Of a stretch of DNA of 64,000 nucleotides, positions 42,009-50,330 are shown piece by piece. This DNA comes from Haloimpatiens lingqiaonensis. Its GTDB lineage: Bacteria; Bacillota; Clostridia; Clostridiales; Clostridiaceae. Position 1 is the stretch's first letter; each line of letters starts with the position of its first letter. The notes below the pieces were generated by a model that was given only the letters and a program-made list of their open reading frames with translations, did not search any database and was not told the origin of the DNA. A program made the position numbers and the translations under genes. The stretch lies in the NCBI RefSeq assembly GCF_044502415.1, contig NZ_CP172402.1. One strand, 5' to 3'.

Positions 42009-43072
42009 ATTTAAGGACAACTTGGATGTCCTCCTTACTATTTATTAAAAAATAATCTACCTTTTTTAGATACTCTTCCCTTGAAAGCTCTTTTCGTGTA
42101 GTTTCTTTTTGTTTTTCTAATTCCTTGATTTTACTATTTAATTGTCTTACATATCTTTCCTTATCCAATAGTATATTCTGATTATTTTCTATTTCCTTTT
42201 CTTTTTCTTTAATCTTATTTTCAATTTCTTCCATTTTGCTTTTAAAAATCTTTTGAGTAGTTTCTGTCATATTTGTAAGCATATTATTTATTAAAAATTC
42301 TGCTTGTTTTTGCAAATCTTTTAATTCTTCTTCGCAAGTTTTCAGCGTTTTATAAATATTAGTCTCGTCTATATTATTTATTTGTGACTTTAGCTGTTTA
42401 ATCTGTAGATTAATACTTAACTCACCTGTTTGCGGATATATAATAGTCCTTTGTTTTTCAATAAAATCATCAAAACTAGATTTTTTTATGTTCTCGGCAT
42501 TACAATACTCTTTTCCTCTCGATTTTTTATGCGCACAAATATAGTAGCTGTGAAATTTTGGATTTGTAAGCCTTTTGTCTGCCGCCAGAATAAAAGATGC
42601 TCCGCATCGACCACATTTTAATTTACCGGCTAGATCTGTTTTACTTATGTTTTTTCCACGATTGCCATGCAGACATCTTAATTCTATTGACTCCTGTACT
42701 TTATTATATAGTTCTTCAGATATAATTGCCTCTATACGTTCATTTGGCACCTCTATCCATTCATCACGCTTTTTCATGACATATCGCTGGTTGCCAAAAA
42801 GATTTATACTATCATATCTCCCTCTTACATTATATCCAGCATATTTTCTATTTCGCAGCATATTAACAAGTGTGTGTTGAGAAAAATACTTACCTTTTCT
42901 ATTTTTAATCTCCAACTCTTTCAACTTATTAGCTATAACTCTAAAGCCGTGCTCTAAAGCTAAATTAAATATTAGTCTTACAACTTCTGCTTCTTCTTCG
43001 ATAATAATTAGTGCGTTTTTATCTCTATCAAAATTATATCCATAGAGTTCATTATTGCGGATTTTATTTTGT
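42007..43072 (-). pseudogene. large serine recombinase, C-terminal part (split by IS)
   Basis: Holds the Recombinase domain (NNELYGYNFDRDKNALIIIE, HTLVNMLRNRKYAGYNVRGR), the zinc ribbon (GKLKCGRCGASF ... YYICAHKKSRGKEYC) and a long coiled coil (about 190 residues) of an LSR integrase. The first ATG in frame is at 42924, but coding sequence continues upstream to the IS boundary at 43072. Joining to 44684-45183 after removing 43073-44683 and one 9-bp duplication gives an unbroken 518-residue frame across QNKIRNNELYG. So it was a working integrase before insertion. It lies at the left edge of the island, as expected for its integrase. Confidence 0.9.
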
Positions 43073-43202
43073 CAGAAGTTTAGCACTTAAAAATTTTTGG
43101 GGCGTGAGCCCGCTGATTTATAATGAATGATTGAGGGTTAGGTTAAAAACCATAAATTCTGATTTTTGCTGGAAATTTTAGAGAAAAAATTTGCATAATA
43201 AA

Positions 43203-43253
43203 AGCATCCTTTTTATAATAGTTTTTACTAGAAACCAACTTAAAAAGGATGCT
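43203..43253 (+). promoter_or_regulatory. SD-masking inverted repeat in the IS leader
   Basis: AGCATCCTTTTT (43203-43214) is perfectly complementary to AAAAAGGATGCT (43242-43253), which contains the AAGGATG ribosome binding site. Transcripts entering from outside would fold and hide the SD, a known way for ISs to prevent activation by readthrough. Confidence 0.6.
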
Positions 43254-43259
43254 GATAAA

Positions 43260-44513
43260 ATGAGTAAAAGTTATTTAAAACAATTACTTACTTATATTAA
43301 TAAGGTATACGATATAGGTGAAAAAATCAATAACTTAAAAGATAAAAGAATAAAATCTGATGTAAAAATTTCAACAATTACCTTCGTGGTGTTATTTGGA
43401 TTTATGCTTCAGATAAGAAGTTTCAATAGATTAGAACATTGGCTTAAAAAAGGCAAGTTTAAAAAAGTAATACCTAAAAAAACTAAAATGCCACGCATTG
43501 ATGCCGTTAGGCGCTCCTTAAGTGATTTTGATTTAGATGGATTAAAAGAAATTCATAAACATATAATAAAAACCATTGTAAAAAATAAAGTATTTAGAAA
43601 TGGTACTATAGATAAATTAAAAGTAGTTGCCATAGACGGTGTAGAGCTATTTGAAAGCACTAAAAAGTGTTGTGATAAATGCCTTACAAGAGTTGATAAA
43701 AATGGAACTACTCATTATTTTCATAGAACAGTAGTATGTACAACCGTAGGTTCTGATCCACACATTATTTTAGGGCAAGAGATGCTTGAGCCTAAAAAGG
43801 ACAGTTCAGATAAGGATGAGGGGGAAACTACAGGTGGCAAAAGACTAATCAGAAGACTTTATAAAGAGTATCATCATTTTGCAGATATTATAGTTGCTGA
43901 CGCTTTATATTGTAAGTCTACTTGGATTAAAGAAGTACTCTCTATAGGAATGAATGCAGTAGTAAGGGTTAAAGATGAACGACTTCATATTGTAAAAGAT
44001 GCACTAGCTTTATTTAAGTGCCGTGAGGCAGATAAAGAATGGATAGTTAATAAAAAAAATAAAAATTATTTAAAGATAAAAGCTTGGGATGAAGATAACT
44101 TTGAAATGGCTGATTCAGAAATAAAAGTAAGGTTTATAAAATTTATAGAAGAAGTTCATACTGGAGATAAGGTAGAAATTAAAGAAGCATGGATTATAAC
44201 AACAGACAAATTTACATCAGTAGAAACCTTATGGAAGATAATGCATAAAAGATGGGACATTGAAAATAATGTATTTCATCAGTTAAAAACAGAATGGCAT
44301 TTAGATCATTGTTTTCTTCATAGCCCTACGGGCGTAGAAACAGTGGCAATGTTTTTAATACTAGCATTTAATTTGATGCAATTGTACTTTTTTAGGTGTA
44401 TAAGATCCTTCAGAAAAAAACGAATGCTTCAAATAGATATTGTTGAAGATATAAGAGATGAGAGATTTACTATAGAAGATGACTGGATCAATCCACTATT
44501 TGTAAAGACTTAA
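43260..44513 (+). CDS. IS4-like DDE transposase
   Basis: 417 residues from the ATG at 43260 (AAGGATG 7 nt upstream; the longer frame from 43191 runs through the leader hairpin). DDE acids: D in VVAIDGVELFE near 126, D in DIIVADALYCKS near 219, and E in HKRWDIENNVFHQLKTEWH near 345, a variant of the IS4 Y-R-E-K signature. The N-terminal PRIDAVRRSLSDFDLDGLKE is also typical of this transposase group. The element appears intact and may be active; I cannot place the exact IS family without a search. Confidence 0.85.
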   Translation: MSKSYLKQLLTYINKVYDIGEKINNLKDKRIKSDVKISTITFVVLFGFMLQIRSFNRLEHWLKKGKFKKVIPKKTKMPRIDAVRRSLSDFDLDGLKEIHKHIIKTIVKNKVFRNGTIDKLKVVAIDGVELFESTKKCCDKCLTRVDKNGTTHYFHRTVVCTTVGSDPHIILGQEMLEPKKDSSDKDEGETTGGKRLIRRLYKEYHHFADIIVADALYCKSTWIKEVLSIGMNAVVRVKDERLHIVKDALALFKCREADKEWIVNKKNKNYLKIKAWDEDNFEMADSEIKVRFIKFIEEVHTGDKVEIKEAWIITTDKFTSVETLWKIMHKRWDIENNVFHQLKTEWHLDHCFLHSPTGVETVAMFLILAFNLMQLYFFRCIRSFRKKRMLQIDIVEDIRDERFTIEDDWINPLFVKT

Positions 44514-44683
44514 CTTTAAAATAAAATTGGAAATTATTTATTAAGATTTCGTGGGGTAGGGGTAAGTGTATCTATTTTTGCGACCTATCGGTCTGCGGGC
44601 TTACCAGCCCTTTAAGTAAATGTAAAAAGATACAATTCCAGTAAAAATAAAATTTTTACTGGAATTTAGGTGCTAAATCTCTG

Positions 44684-45183
44684 TTATTTTGTTCTATCGT
44701 TCGCTTGTTTCCGAATTTTGTGCTTTGGGAAATAGTTCTGGAAGTGTTTTCAGCAAAGGTAAAAAGCATCTGTAGCATTACCATATCCTCGTCCTTCGAG
44801 GTATCTTTCTGTATGTCCTCGAAAAATATAAATACATCCTTTGCTTTTAATTCCCTTATTATATCCATTATCACAATATTTCTCGCAAAACGAGATGTGT
44901 CTTTAACTACGATTTTTCGGAAAAGAGGCTCTCTATCTGATTGTATAAATACAATTTTTTTATTAGTATTTCTTTCATCTAACTTGTCCAATCCTGCATC
45001 GAGCAACATTTGTTGGAAGCCTTCTCTCCTAAAACTTGTCCCAGTGCCTTTATCCTTATAGATAAGTACCTCACAGTCTTTATATTTGTTCTTAAAATAA
45101 TATTCTTGGTTTTTATAACTGCTATCCTGTTCGTCCAAATCTGTACTAACTCTTACATAACATGCAATTCTTTCTTTTTTCAT
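44684..45183 (-). pseudogene. large serine recombinase, N-terminal part (split by IS)
   Basis: Resolvase catalytic domain: MKKERIACYVRVSTDLDEQ with nucleophile Ser in VRVST near residue 13, KDTSRFARN near 92 and ENTSRTISQ near 145. The frame enters the IS (ending NRDLAPKFQ, residues from the IS terminus, stop at 44656). Removing the IS fuses GNKRTIEQN directly to KIRNNELYGYN of the C-terminal part. Upstream on the minus strand a 70-bp gap separates it from the small gene at 45254. Confidence 0.9.
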
Positions 45184-45253
45184 ATATTATACACATCCTT
45201 TGTAGTTATAGTTAGTTATACATAATAATATAGTATAATACCTATAAAAATAA

Positions 45254-45448
45254 TCAAGCGGCACTAGCTTGATTATCTAAAGTATTAAGGATTTTTTGTA
45301 TTAAGTTCTTTGCATATTCATTTGTTTCTTCTTTAATTTCTTGTTTTAAAATATCTATTATTTCATCTTTCTTACCTTTTATTACATATATACCGTAGTT
45401 ATAAATCTCTAATAATCCATCAATCTCTTTTATAGTTATATTAAACAT
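45254..45448 (-). CDS. small hypothetical protein
   Basis: 64 residues, acidic-basic helix-forming (EIIDILKQEIKEETNEYAKN). Start ATG at 45448 has GGGGGATG upstream on the minus strand. Function not recognised. It lies between the integrase and resolvase genes on the same strand, so it may be an excision accessory, but no excisionase motif is evident. Confidence 0.6.
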   Translation of the reverse strand: MFNITIKEIDGLLEIYNYGIYVIKGKKDEIIDILKQEIKEETNEYAKNLIQKILNTLDNQASAA

Positions 45449-45587
45449 TCTATCATCCCCCTTTTGATTGATGTGATAGTAAAACCTCCTTTCGAATTAA
45501 ATTTTGGGGATGATTTAATTATAGATTTTTAATTTTTAAAAGTCTAATTTTACTCCTAACAAAATTTTAAGCATAGAAAAAAGAGGC

Positions 45588-46154
45588 TTATGCCTCCTTA
45601 AAATCTGCTATGTAACGATATAGAGTTGGTTTGCTTATTCCCGTCATTTCAGTTATTTCTTTAATTGTATATTCTCTGCTATTATATAGTTTTATAGCCT
45701 TTTGTATATCTTTATCAGATTTTCGAGGTCTACCTCCGCTTCTTCCCCTAGCTCTTGCAGCAGCTAGTCCATCTTTTGTCCTTTCGGATACAAGGTCACG
45801 CTCAAACTGTGTAAGACCAGCGATTATAGTGAACATTAATCTTCCAGTAGCAGTAGTAGTATCAAGCCAGCTTTCTTTCAAGCTCTTTATATTAGCTTTT
45901 TTATTTCCTATTTTTTCTACTATCTCAAAAAGATCTTTAGTGCTTCGGCTCAATCTAGTTAATTCTGTTATTATTACAGTGTCTCCTTCCTGTAACTCAT
46001 CTATTAATTTAATCAGCATTGGTCTGTCTTTTTTAGTACCTGTTATCTTTTCCATATATATATTTCTTTTATCTACTCCAACACCTGTTAAGGCATCTAT
46101 TTGTCTGTCCAGATTTTGTTCTGTAGTAGATACTCTTGCATATCCAATTAACAT
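45588..46154 (-). CDS. serine resolvase/invertase
   Basis: 188 residues from the ATG at 46154 (TAGGAGG 9 nt upstream). Catalytic domain: MLIGYARVSTTEQNLDRQ with Ser near 9, TELTRLSRSTKDLFE and GLTQFERDLVSERTKDGLAA. C-terminal Hin-type HTH: YTIKEITEMTGISKPTLYRYI. This is the Tn3-resolvase/invertase class that resolves multimers or inverts segments. The 5' flank holds repeated dyad motifs suitable as its res site. A plasmid-like maintenance role fits a primase-bearing island. Confidence 0.92.
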   Translation of the reverse strand: MLIGYARVSTTEQNLDRQIDALTGVGVDKRNIYMEKITGTKKDRPMLIKLIDELQEGDTVIITELTRLSRSTKDLFEIVEKIGNKKANIKSLKESWLDTTTATGRLMFTIIAGLTQFERDLVSERTKDGLAAARARGRSGGRPRKSDKDIQKAIKLYNSREYTIKEITEMTGISKPTLYRYIADFKEA

Positions 46155-46174
46155 TTCATATCGCCTCCTATGCT

Positions 46175-46330
46175 TATATAGTATCAAAAAGGTAATCCGG
46201 CGCCAATAATAAAACGTTGATTTTGATACGAGTTTTAAGACTGTTTTTGTATTAATTTAACCTTATTTATGTATGTATAAAAAAGGTCTTGTAAACGGTC
46301 GTTTTTAAGACTATGTAATTTGATATAATA
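46175..46330. other. candidate resolvase recognition region
   Basis: AGTATCAAAA (46181 area) and TTTTGATACG (46222 area) form an inverted pair, and GAGTTTTAAGACTGTTTTT and TCGTTTTTAAGACTATG repeat a GTTTTWAAGACT core 55-60 bp apart. Multiple dyads just upstream of a resolvase gene are typical of res sites. Confidence 0.4.
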
Positions 46331-46348
46331 TATACAGGAGGGATATAA

Positions 46349-46549
46349 ATGGATAGTGATAAGCTATATAATTTATTGGATAAAATTTACACGGAGCTAC
46401 AATCACAGAATAAGAGTATTGATAATGCTGATTGTAAATTCGATGGCATTGACAAAGAACTACAAAATTTAAATAAAAAGATTGATGAAGTAATATGTAT
46501 AAAAAAAGAAATGCTTACTATATTAGATGAGAGCAAAAAGAGTTTTTAA
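46349..46549 (+). CDS. small coiled-coil hypothetical protein
   Basis: 66 residues behind CAGGAGGG. Nearly all helical with a heptad-like pattern (DKLYNLLDKIYTELQSQNK, DKELQNLNKKIDEV). No known family recognised. It is divergent from the resolvase gene, so the two may share regulatory DNA. Confidence 0.6.
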   Translation: MDSDKLYNLLDKIYTELQSQNKSIDNADCKFDGIDKELQNLNKKIDEVICIKKEMLTILDESKKSF

Positions 46550-46581
46550 AAAACTACTTATAACTAAATAAAAAGAGTAAA

Positions 46582-46702
46582 AGAGTTTTAATAACTATTC
46601 ATAACGGAGCAGGTTGTGTTGTTGTTAAGCCATGCAATCTATTTCAAGGTAATTAACTAAATGCTTTGCCGTTATAAGTAGTAATAATAAGACTCTTTTT
46701 TT
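46582..46702 (+). ncRNA. long imperfect RNA hairpin / terminator
   Basis: 46582-46607 (GAGTTTTAATAACTATTCAT, AACGG) pairs imperfectly with 46669-46696 (CCGTTAT, AAGTAGTAATAATAAGACTC) and ends in seven T. The 60-nt apical part contains TTGTGTTGTTGTTAAGCC. It is larger than a simple terminator and may be a small structured RNA. Confidence 0.4.
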
Positions 46703-46910
46703 ATATAACATCACAGCACAAAACCGTAATGTTATTGTTTTTTTCATCTCTTATTTTCTCTATCTACTTATTATAGTACCTACTTTTATCAAAACCGGAC
46801 ATTAAATTTAACGAAATAACACAAATATTTTTAAAAATCATATAACAATATTCGACATGAATATATCGAAAACTTTTTCTTAAAATATCATATTTTCTTT
46901 GCAGAAAAAC

Positions 46911-46940
46911 TTGATTTTGCAAAAAATCATTTCTTATTAT
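46911..46940 (+). promoter_or_regulatory. island promoter P1
   Basis: TTGATT (46911-46916), N18, TATTAT (46935-46940), followed by GTATAC. Same layout as 53285 and 53732. Confidence 0.6.
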
Positions 46941-46993
46941 GTATACATAGAAGGAAATGGAGTTAATCCAAGAAGAATGAAGGAGTTGGTTGT

Positions 46994-47170
46994 ATGTTTA
47001 ATAATAAAAAATCCATATATCTTGACGACAGAGAAAAAATCGGAGGCAAAATATATTATGCGATATTTAATAAACTATTTACCAAAAAAGGGAAAGTAAG
47101 ACAAGAAAAAGGAAATGAATTACTACTAAATAATGTATGTAATAATAGATTTACTAATTGGAGTGAGTAA
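46994..47170 (+). CDS. small hypothetical protein
   Basis: 58 residues: MFNNKKSIYLDDREKIGGKI ... NNRFTNWSE. GGAG lies 9 nt upstream of the ATG. It looks more protein-like than the overlapping frame that starts at 46899, and follows promoter P1 by about 50 nt. Function not recognised. Confidence 0.45.
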   Translation: MFNNKKSIYLDDREKIGGKIYYAIFNKLFTKKGKVRQEKGNELLLNNVCNNRFTNWSE

Positions 47171-47225
47171 AATTGGACTTTTATAGCATAAATTTTATAA
47201 AATATAGGTAGAGAGAAGTCGTCAA

Positions 47226-47254
47226 GAGAGAGGTTATTATACCTCTCTTTTTAC
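47226..47254 (+). terminator. terminator
   Basis: AGAGAGGT (47227-47234) pairs with ACCTCTCT (47241-47248), then TTTTTA. Confidence 0.8.
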
Positions 47255-47263
47255 ATACAAAAA

Positions 47264-47330
47264 ATCACTCCAAAGCATGTGTACATAAAGCTGTCCTGAC
47301 CAGACAGCGTGTTTATAACAAAGGAGTGAT
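47264..47330 (+). promoter_or_regulatory. SD-sequestering leader
   Basis: ATCACTCC (47264-47271) is the exact complement of GGAGTGAT (47323-47330), the ribosome binding site of the gene at 47336. A small nested hairpin CTGTC/GACAG lies between. Pairing would block translation. Confidence 0.5.
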
Positions 47331-47335
47331 GCAGA

Positions 47336-48157
47336 ATGGATAGAAATTTAGATACAGACAAAATAGATAGTATTTTGGAGAGAATGGCTACCGGAATAAC
47401 AACGGAATATGAAAACTGGGAACAGATAGAAAGTGATTTGATAAAAATAAACACAAGCAGTTATACAGTAAAAAGATTAGTTGCATTTTTATTAGCAGAT
47501 TTAAAACACATAGTTAATTATCCAATTTATGTACTGAATGAAAAAGAAAGAGGAAAGCAAAAGTATATGTATTGGTCTCTGGATGAAATGAACGATGTTG
47601 AGAACTGCATTATATTTGGATTATATAAAGTAGCCAAACGCATAAGGGAGCAAGACTCAATGCCTGTAGAATACTTTAATAAGATAGATATTTACAACAA
47701 AGACCTTAATAGCATAAAAAAAATACTAGCAAAGATGGTGAGAAACGTTGCTACAAGAGATATTTATAAAACACTAAATATATCGACAAAAAAAATAGGC
47801 TACAAAATATACGAAAAGAAGGTGATATGTATAGATAATAAAGTATTGGCAGAAACAATAAATAGTAATAATGTTGAAAGTTCCGCCGAGCTTACTTTGG
47901 ATAAAAAAGAACTTACTAAATTGATAAATAATACAATAGATAGTTTTTTAATAGATAAAGATAAATTAGATACAACTATATTTTTAAATCACATAATAGC
48001 AGATGCGAAATATGGAAAATATGAAGTAGAAAAATTGACACAAGAAAGAATTGCAAGAATAAATAATGTAAATGTAAGGACTGTTAGGCGGCGAAAAGAA
48101 AAATTATTAAAAGAGTTTAAAGAAATTTGGAGAGTAAAAATAGAACCTTATTTTTAA
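47336..48157 (+). CDS. hypothetical protein with C-terminal HTH
   Basis: 273 residues, soluble and charged. The last 45 residues resemble a helix-turn-helix of the sigma-region-4 or phage regulator kind (LTQERIARINNVNVRTVRRR). The N-terminal 220 residues match nothing that I recognise. Its place near the start of the island's rightward genes and its controlled SD suggest an island regulator. Alternative: a replication accessory. Function unproven. Confidence 0.55.
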   Translation: MDRNLDTDKIDSILERMATGITTEYENWEQIESDLIKINTSSYTVKRLVAFLLADLKHIVNYPIYVLNEKERGKQKYMYWSLDEMNDVENCIIFGLYKVAKRIREQDSMPVEYFNKIDIYNKDLNSIKKILAKMVRNVATRDIYKTLNISTKKIGYKIYEKKVICIDNKVLAETINSNNVESSAELTLDKKELTKLINNTIDSFLIDKDKLDTTIFLNHIIADAKYGKYEVEKLTQERIARINNVNVRTVRRRKEKLLKEFKEIWRVKIEPYF

Positions 48158-48485
48158 TCAACCGCCATAAGGCGGTCTGCATACAAGGGTATAATATATC
48201 CCCTATCTCCTCTCTAAATGATCTCCAGCGACAGAACTGGAAGGAACTAGCTAATAAATATGGCATTAATCCTAATATAACAAATGGTAAGGCAGATTGG
48301 AATTTGGAGTTAAGTATTATGTAATAGCACTTATAATCACATATGATTAAGATATTTGATTATTATATGTAAACTATGGATAAAACATATTTTTTATGAA
48401 TTTTTATTTAAAGAACCTCTTCTTCCTCGCCACCTTGAAAACTTTATGGTGAGATACATATCAAAACAAAAGGGAGTGATGCGAT

Positions 48486-48680
48486 ATGAAAATGAAACAG
48501 CCTCTTCCGCAGCCGACGCAAAAGGAGAAAAGAGCTGTGCAGGAGAAAATAGATAGGATCTGTAAAATAGATAAACAAAAGAATAGATTAATAAAAAAGA
48601 AAAATGATGAGTTAAGTTTGGCGCTCACTCATCATCTTCTAATAACCTCTAATAACCTATACGCACTACAGGTCACATGA
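48486..48680 (+). CDS. small basic hypothetical protein
   Basis: 64 residues, very lysine-rich (KEKRAVQEKIDRICKIDKQK). The leader GGAGTGATGCGATATG is almost identical to those of the genes at 47336 and 53349, which supports translation. An overlapping frame from 48356 lacks an SD. Function not recognised. Confidence 0.5.
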   Translation: MKMKQPLPQPTQKEKRAVQEKIDRICKIDKQKNRLIKKKNDELSLALTHHLLITSNNLYALQVT

Positions 48681-48705
48681 ATATTATACCACAAAAATGT
48701 AATAT

Positions 48706-48734
48706 CCACCGCTACTGCGGTGTTTTTTATTGCA
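48706..48734 (+). terminator. terminator
   Basis: CACCGC (48708-48713) pairs with GCGGTG (48717-48722), then TTTTTTAT. Confidence 0.75.
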
Positions 48735-49110
48735 AAAAAGTAAAACGATCCGGGCAGACCGCTATCGCCAGATCATTTCATTCTGATACTTAAACACCTA
48801 TTTAAAGCACTCCAGAAGTCGGTTAAGCTTAATACCAATTTCTAAAGCATATTATTAAAAGTATTATAAGGCAATCTTGTAATAATTACAATAAGTAATC
48901 TTGTAATAATTATATTTGTACCAAATGTACGAAATGTGGTAAAAGTAGACTTTCGGTAAATGTGGACAAATATAAATACAGAGCACCGTTAACGGTGCTA
49001 ATATACATAACGGACAACAACCAATACTTATCCGTTACAAATAGTTTCGATAGGCTTTCGAGCCTCTTCTTTTTTAATTATAGAACAACTTTAGATAACC
49101 AATCAACAGA
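48735..49110 (+). other. gene-free segment with repeats and palindromes
   Basis: Contains a direct repeat TAATCTTGTAATAATTA-like (about 48873 and 48895), a perfect 16-bp palindrome GCACCGTTAACGGTGC (48982-48997) and a TAACGGA/TCCGTTA stem (about 49008-49037). No supportable gene. It may be regulatory DNA for the small gene at 49120 or part of a replication region. Confidence 0.4.
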
Positions 49111-49119
49111 AAGGGGCCG

Positions 49120-49206
49120 ATGTCTATGGATAATACAGCAGATAAAAAAGGTTTTATAAGAAAAATAGTAGATGAAGTAAAGTATATTTTTGGAGCGGAT
49201 AAATAA
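49120..49206 (+). CDS. 28-residue small protein
   Basis: MSMDNTADKKGFIRKIVDEV ... GADK, with AAAGGGG 4-9 nt upstream. An amphipathic helix is likely. Its stop codon lies inside a terminator hairpin (GGAGCGG/CCGCTCC), as for many independently expressed small proteins. Function unknown. Confidence 0.45.
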   Translation: MSMDNTADKKGFIRKIVDEVKYIFGADK

Positions 49207-49222
49207 CCGCTCCTTATTTCTA
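49193..49222 (+). terminator. terminator overlapping a stop codon
   Basis: GGAGCGG (49193-49199) pairs with CCGCTCC (49207-49213), then TTATTTCTAT. Confidence 0.7.
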
Positions 49223-49307
49223 TAGAGTTCCTTGAAATTTGTTGGCGAATTTTGCTAAAATAATTTATGTATTATAAGATTATATAAGAGGAAGAAAGAG
49301 ATTTTTG

Positions 49308-50120
49308 ATGGCAAAAGTAATTAATTTTAATAAACAACAAAAACAACAATCTTCTAAACCTGATTGGACACCGGAAGAAATTAAGACTAAAATACAGCCA
49401 TATGTTGATTATTTAAATAAGCCAAACAAAGTATTTTATAGTAAAAAGGGAGATAAGTGGACAGAAGAGGAAAATGAGCAATTCAAGAGGTTAGTATTTA
49501 AATATACTGTAGAGTGTTATAGTTGTACAGCCATGGCAGAGGAGTTCAAAAAGTATTATCCGTGGCGCTCTAATAACAGCATACTTGCTAAAATATCTGA
49601 TATAAGACAGAGTTGTTATGAAGAGCTTGAGGATTTTTATTTTAAGGTAGCTTATTGTCTGCCTATTACAAAAGATGCACAAATGCATTATAGTGCAGGT
49701 AAAATCGAGTTTGGAAGTTACTTGCAAAATAGGATGTTACAAATGGCTGGACTCATTGAAGGGACAGAATTAGAAGACGAAAACAAGGAAGATATACAGA
49801 TACGAGAAGATAATTATGAAAAAAAGGCGACCTGGACTTATATTTATAAAAAAGAGAGAAAATATCATAAAAAAATAACAACGCAAGAAGCGGCGGAATT
49901 GTTAGAAGCTGAAATCGAAGATATAAATAAAATAATAGCAGATTTAAGTATAAAAGAACTTAATACAAAGCATTTATTACAGATAGCTTTAAAATTAGAT
50001 AATCAGGTTGGGGAGATAGTTAGGATAATGCAAGATTATGATGAAGATACATTAAAGAGACGGATAAGGGCTGCAAAGGCTTATAGGCAACTATATTGTA
50101 GCCAAACTCTCTTCCGTTGA
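49308..50120 (+). CDS. hypothetical protein with Myb/SANT-like N-terminal segment
   Basis: 270 residues. Residues about 45-100 (DKWTEEENEQFKRLVFKYTV ... YPWRSNNSILAKI) have the W-spaced pattern of Myb/SANT DNA-binding repeats, which are unusual but known in mobile elements of Firmicutes. The C-terminal half is highly charged and helical (EAAELLEAEIEDINKIIADL). It precedes the restriction-modification pair and might be an island DNA-binding protein. ATG at 49308 preferred over the adjacent TTG at 49305. No enzyme motif seen. Confidence 0.55.
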   Translation: MAKVINFNKQQKQQSSKPDWTPEEIKTKIQPYVDYLNKPNKVFYSKKGDKWTEEENEQFKRLVFKYTVECYSCTAMAEEFKKYYPWRSNNSILAKISDIRQSCYEELEDFYFKVAYCLPITKDAQMHYSAGKIEFGSYLQNRMLQMAGLIEGTELEDENKEDIQIREDNYEKKATWTYIYKKERKYHKKITTQEAAELLEAEIEDINKIIADLSIKELNTKHLLQIALKLDNQVGEIVRIMQDYDEDTLKRRIRAAKAYRQLYCSQTLFR

Positions 50121-50330
50121 GAATAGTCTACCAATATTCTATTTTTTATAAATAAAAGATTAATAATACACCGCCTTATTATAGGCGGATTTACTTTTTG
50201 CACAAAATTGTTCTAAATTTTTACGTATTATGTTAAACTAATAGATAAATATAGATATATATATTTACATATAAAATTATTCGTAGCAATATATTTATTA
50301 TATTAGATACAAAGGAGGATATTGATATTT

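Larger units (their letters stand above)
43073..44683 (+). mobile_element. IS4-like insertion sequence, 1611 bp
   Basis: Imperfect 19-bp terminal inverted repeats (CAGAAGTTTAGCACTTAAA at left; CAGAGATTTAGCACCTAAA read inward at right, 16 of 19 identical) and a 9-bp direct target duplication TTATTTTGT (43064-43072, 44684-44692). It carries one transposase. A hairpin ATTCCAGTAAAAAT/TTTTTACTGGAAT lies at 44634-44666. The subterminal GGGGCGTGAGCCCGC and GCGGGCTTACCAGCCC are also complementary. Confidence 0.9.

Noticed and set aside
46899..47099. 66-residue frame starting at 46899
   Set aside because: It overlaps promoter P1's transcription start and lacks an SD; the frame at 46994 has an SD and a more protein-like composition.
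48127..48324. 65-residue frame overlapping the end of the HTH gene
   Set aside because: No SD and a start inside another gene. Its last 30 residues (NWKELANKYGINPNITNGKA) look protein-like, so it may be a gene fragment, but I cannot support a gene.
48356..48556. 66-residue frame overlapping 48486
   Set aside because: No SD at its start; the frame at 48486 has the same leader as other island genes.
48962..49159. 65-residue frame in the repeat-rich gap
   Set aside because: It runs through palindromes and overlaps the better supported 28-residue gene at 49120.
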